The translations under genes and the position numbers were made by a program. From Pseudolactococcus insecticola (lineage in GTDB: Bacteria > Bacillota > Bacilli > Lactobacillales > Streptococcaceae), in NCBI RefSeq assembly GCF_011170065.1, contig NZ_BLLH01000006.1:45343-109342 (forward strand): a stretch of DNA of 64,000 nt, written 5' to 3'. Position 1 is the stretch's first letter; every line of letters starts with the position of its first letter. Below the pieces are notes generated by a model. The model did no database searches. It was not told the origin of the DNA and saw only the letters and a list, made by a program, of their open reading frames with translations. This document shows, in pieces, positions 62,412 to 64,000 of the stretch.

Positions 62412-63413
62412 TTAGCTAGCCCCTTTCTCTGCAGCAGCATCAGCAGCCTTAACGACTGTCTCTGGAATAGTGATATTAAGCGTTTTTGCCGTATCTTTAT
62501 TGATGACTGGTGTTGTTGCATCATAAAACTCAACTGGCAAACTTGAAACTGATTTACCTTTGAGGACTTGTGCTGCCATTTTACCCGTGGCAATTCCTAA
62601 ATCACGTTGGTTGATGGTCACAGCTGCAAGACCGCCTTGTGCCACCATGGTGTCAACTGATGGAAAGACGGGTTTTTTCGCAGCATTTGAAAGCTCGATG
62701 ACTGTTGGAAAAGCTGAGGCAATGGTGTTGTCGACTGGCACATAGATGGCATCGACTTTTGACAGCGCAACGTTTACGGTTGTTGTGATGTCGTTTGTTG
62801 ACGAAACAGCGTACTCTGTTACGTCATAGCCTTCTTTTTTTGCTGCTTTTTTAAACTCAGCAACTTGAGATTTTGAGTTGTCTTCTGACGAACTATATAA
62901 AACACCGATTTTTTTGACATTTGGTGTCACTTCTTTGATCAATCCGACTTCTTTTGCGACTGGGAACTTGTCAGAGACGCCCGTCACATTGCCTTCAGGT
63001 TTCTTGACATTTTTGACTAACTTTGCGCCAACGGGATCTGATACAGCGCCCATGATGACTGGGATTTTACTTGTTGCATTGGCAAGTCCTTGTGCTGTTG
63101 GTGTTGCGATGCCAATCAGAACATCATTTTTTTCATCGACTAGCTGATTTGACATGGTGGTCACTTTTGACTGGTCGGCTTGCGCATTATAAAAGTTGAT
63201 TTTCGCATTGGCATAGCCCTCGTCAGATAGGCCTTGCTTGATTCCTTTGTAGATTTCGTCCAATGCGGGATGCGTCACGTACTGGAGCACACCGATTTTG
63301 ACGTCAGCAGACTTGACCTTGTCTTGCTGCTTGACAAATTTCGGGACAAAGATCGAGAGCAACCCAATCACGACGATGACGGCGATTGTGATCACCATTT
63401 TTTTATTTTTCAT
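62412..63413 (-). CDS. trpX: ABC transporter substrate-binding protein, TrpX family
   Basis: A 333-residue binding protein of the ABC_sub_bind type. KIGVLQYVTHPALDEI (39-54) and GVSDKFPVAKE are characteristic of the TrpX group linked to tryptophan uptake in streptococci. N-terminal residues 7-26 form a hydrophobic helix with no lipobox Cys, so it is tethered by an uncleaved helix or secreted, not a classical lipoprotein. No T-box or trp leader is seen upstream within the window. Confidence 0.87.
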   Translation of the reverse strand: MKNKKMVITIAVIVVIGLLSIFVPKFVKQQDKVKSADVKIGVLQYVTHPALDEIYKGIKQGLSDEGYANAKINFYNAQADQSKVTTMSNQLVDEKNDVLIGIATPTAQGLANATSKIPVIMGAVSDPVGAKLVKNVKKPEGNVTGVSDKFPVAKEVGLIKEVTPNVKKIGVLYSSSEDNSKSQVAEFKKAAKKEGYDVTEYAVSSTNDITTTVNVALSKVDAIYVPVDNTIASAFPTVIELSNAAKKPVFPSVDTMVAQGGLAAVTINQRDLGIATGKMAAQVLKGKSVSSLPVEFYDATTPVINKDTAKTLNITIPETVVKAADAAAEKGAS

Positions 63414-63870
63414 TTGAAAACTCCTTTAGTTTTTTGAGAAAAGTTTGGTCAAGCTGGGTCTTATCCGTGATTTTCCAGGTCGCAACCTGTTTTGTGCCAT
63501 CAAAACGCACGATGCTAATCACAGCATTGTCAAGCTTCAAGCCCGCCACAAACTTATCATGGTAAAGTTCCTGGAAGATGTAAATTGGCCGTGAAACGCC
63601 TAAGGTTGCTTCCTGATTGACAAAATGATCGAATTTTTTATTGAGCGCTGTATTTTTAGCATTCAAAATCACGACAACTGTTGTCTCTCTATCTGCAAGT
63701 AAACTAGGAATATCACCTTTTGGAACAGCAAGCACCTGGTTTGTTGTTGTGACTTTTGGGATAATCTGACTTTCTTCTAAGCGAACACTATGATGCCATT
63801 TTGGTGTCATGACAAAAAAGATAGCAACGACTAAAAGCCAAGCAGCTAAAATCAAATATTTCTTCTTCAT
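63403..63870 (-). CDS. Membrane-anchored hypothetical protein upstream of trpX
   Basis: A 155-residue protein with one N-terminal helix (about 5-22) and an outside alpha/beta domain (ETTVVVILNAKNTALNKKFD, then VISIVRFDGTKQVATW) that looks thioredoxin-like in order but lacks the CxxC motif. It overlaps trpX by 11 bases. A similar small gene precedes the TrpX-type transporter in streptococci. The remaining 130 bases to the window end hold no clear gene. Confidence 0.7.
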   Translation of the reverse strand: MKKKYLILAAWLLVVAIFFVMTPKWHHSVRLEESQIIPKVTTTNQVLAVPKGDIPSLLADRETTVVVILNAKNTALNKKFDHFVNQEATLGVSRPIYIFQELYHDKFVAGLKLDNAVISIVRFDGTKQVATWKITDKTQLDQTFLKKLKEFSNEK

Positions 63871-64000
63871 TTTTCTATTTTACTACACTATATCATTAGA
63901 AAGCAACTGATAGTGTGAAACGCTCCGTTAAGCCATTTCGTAAAAAGTGATACTCACTGAATCGCAATACATTTCAACAAAAGGGTAATTAAAAGGGTAG

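Overview
The window looks like the chromosome of a lactic acid bacterium of the Streptococcaceae, most likely Lactococcus or a close relative (the raffinolactis/piscium group is possible). The evidence is the gltA-acn-icd citrate operon with a CodY-type box, gyrA followed by a class A sortase gene, the rapZ-yvcK-whiA block, a TrpX-type ABC transporter, and an arginine operon led by a perfect ARG box. It splits into mobile DNA (1 to about 29.5 kb) and core chromosome (about 29.7 to 64 kb).

Bases 1-18,300 are the conjugation module of a Tn916/ICESt-like integrative and conjugative element, read on the minus strand. In transcription order it has two small regulators, two Orf22/Orf23-position proteins, a TcpA/FtsK coupling ATPase, an origin-of-transfer-like region with a perfect 11-bp inverted repeat, a MobT relaxase with an N-terminal HTH, two tandem ArdA-like acidic proteins, and several small unknowns including a triplicated family. 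A surface module with its own promoter follows: a DUF5648-like protein, a 1842-residue GbpC/antigen I/II-type adhesin with no cell-wall anchor, and a separate LPXTG protein. The module ends in a TTG-started TcpC-position protein with an IF2-N-like head, which leaves the window. VirB4, VirB6, the cell-wall hydrolase and the integrase are not seen and presumably lie to the left.

Bases 18,300-29,500 are the accessory and regulatory part. They hold a tRNA-like RNA element with its own terminator, a multi-pass membrane protein, and a unit present twice (about 20.2-21.7 kb and 23.3-24.4 kb). Each unit carries two candidate small RNAs and the promoter plus N-terminus of a toxin-antitoxin operon. The C-terminus of the antitoxin and the toxin differ between copies. 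The same region has an MNT nucleotidyltransferase without a HEPN partner, two XRE regulators, an ImmA-like peptidase, a seven-gene array of DUF4160/DUF2442-type small proteins, and a RelB/DinJ antitoxin followed by a beheaded MazF-like toxin. No integrase and no attachment repeat were found, so the right boundary (29.2-29.7 kb) is inferred from the change in gene content.

The core part is almost entirely on the minus strand, in compact operons that end in recognisable terminators: gltA-acn-icd; thioesterase-HAD phosphatase-TIGR01906-rapZ-yvcK-whiA; DUF2130-truB-ribF-hemW-GH25; pcrA; gyrA-apbE-srtA; argCJDB; a MerR regulator-SDR pair; lepA; and a tryptophan-type ABC transporter with ndk. The chromosomal sortase is a plausible anchor enzyme for the element's LPXTG protein.
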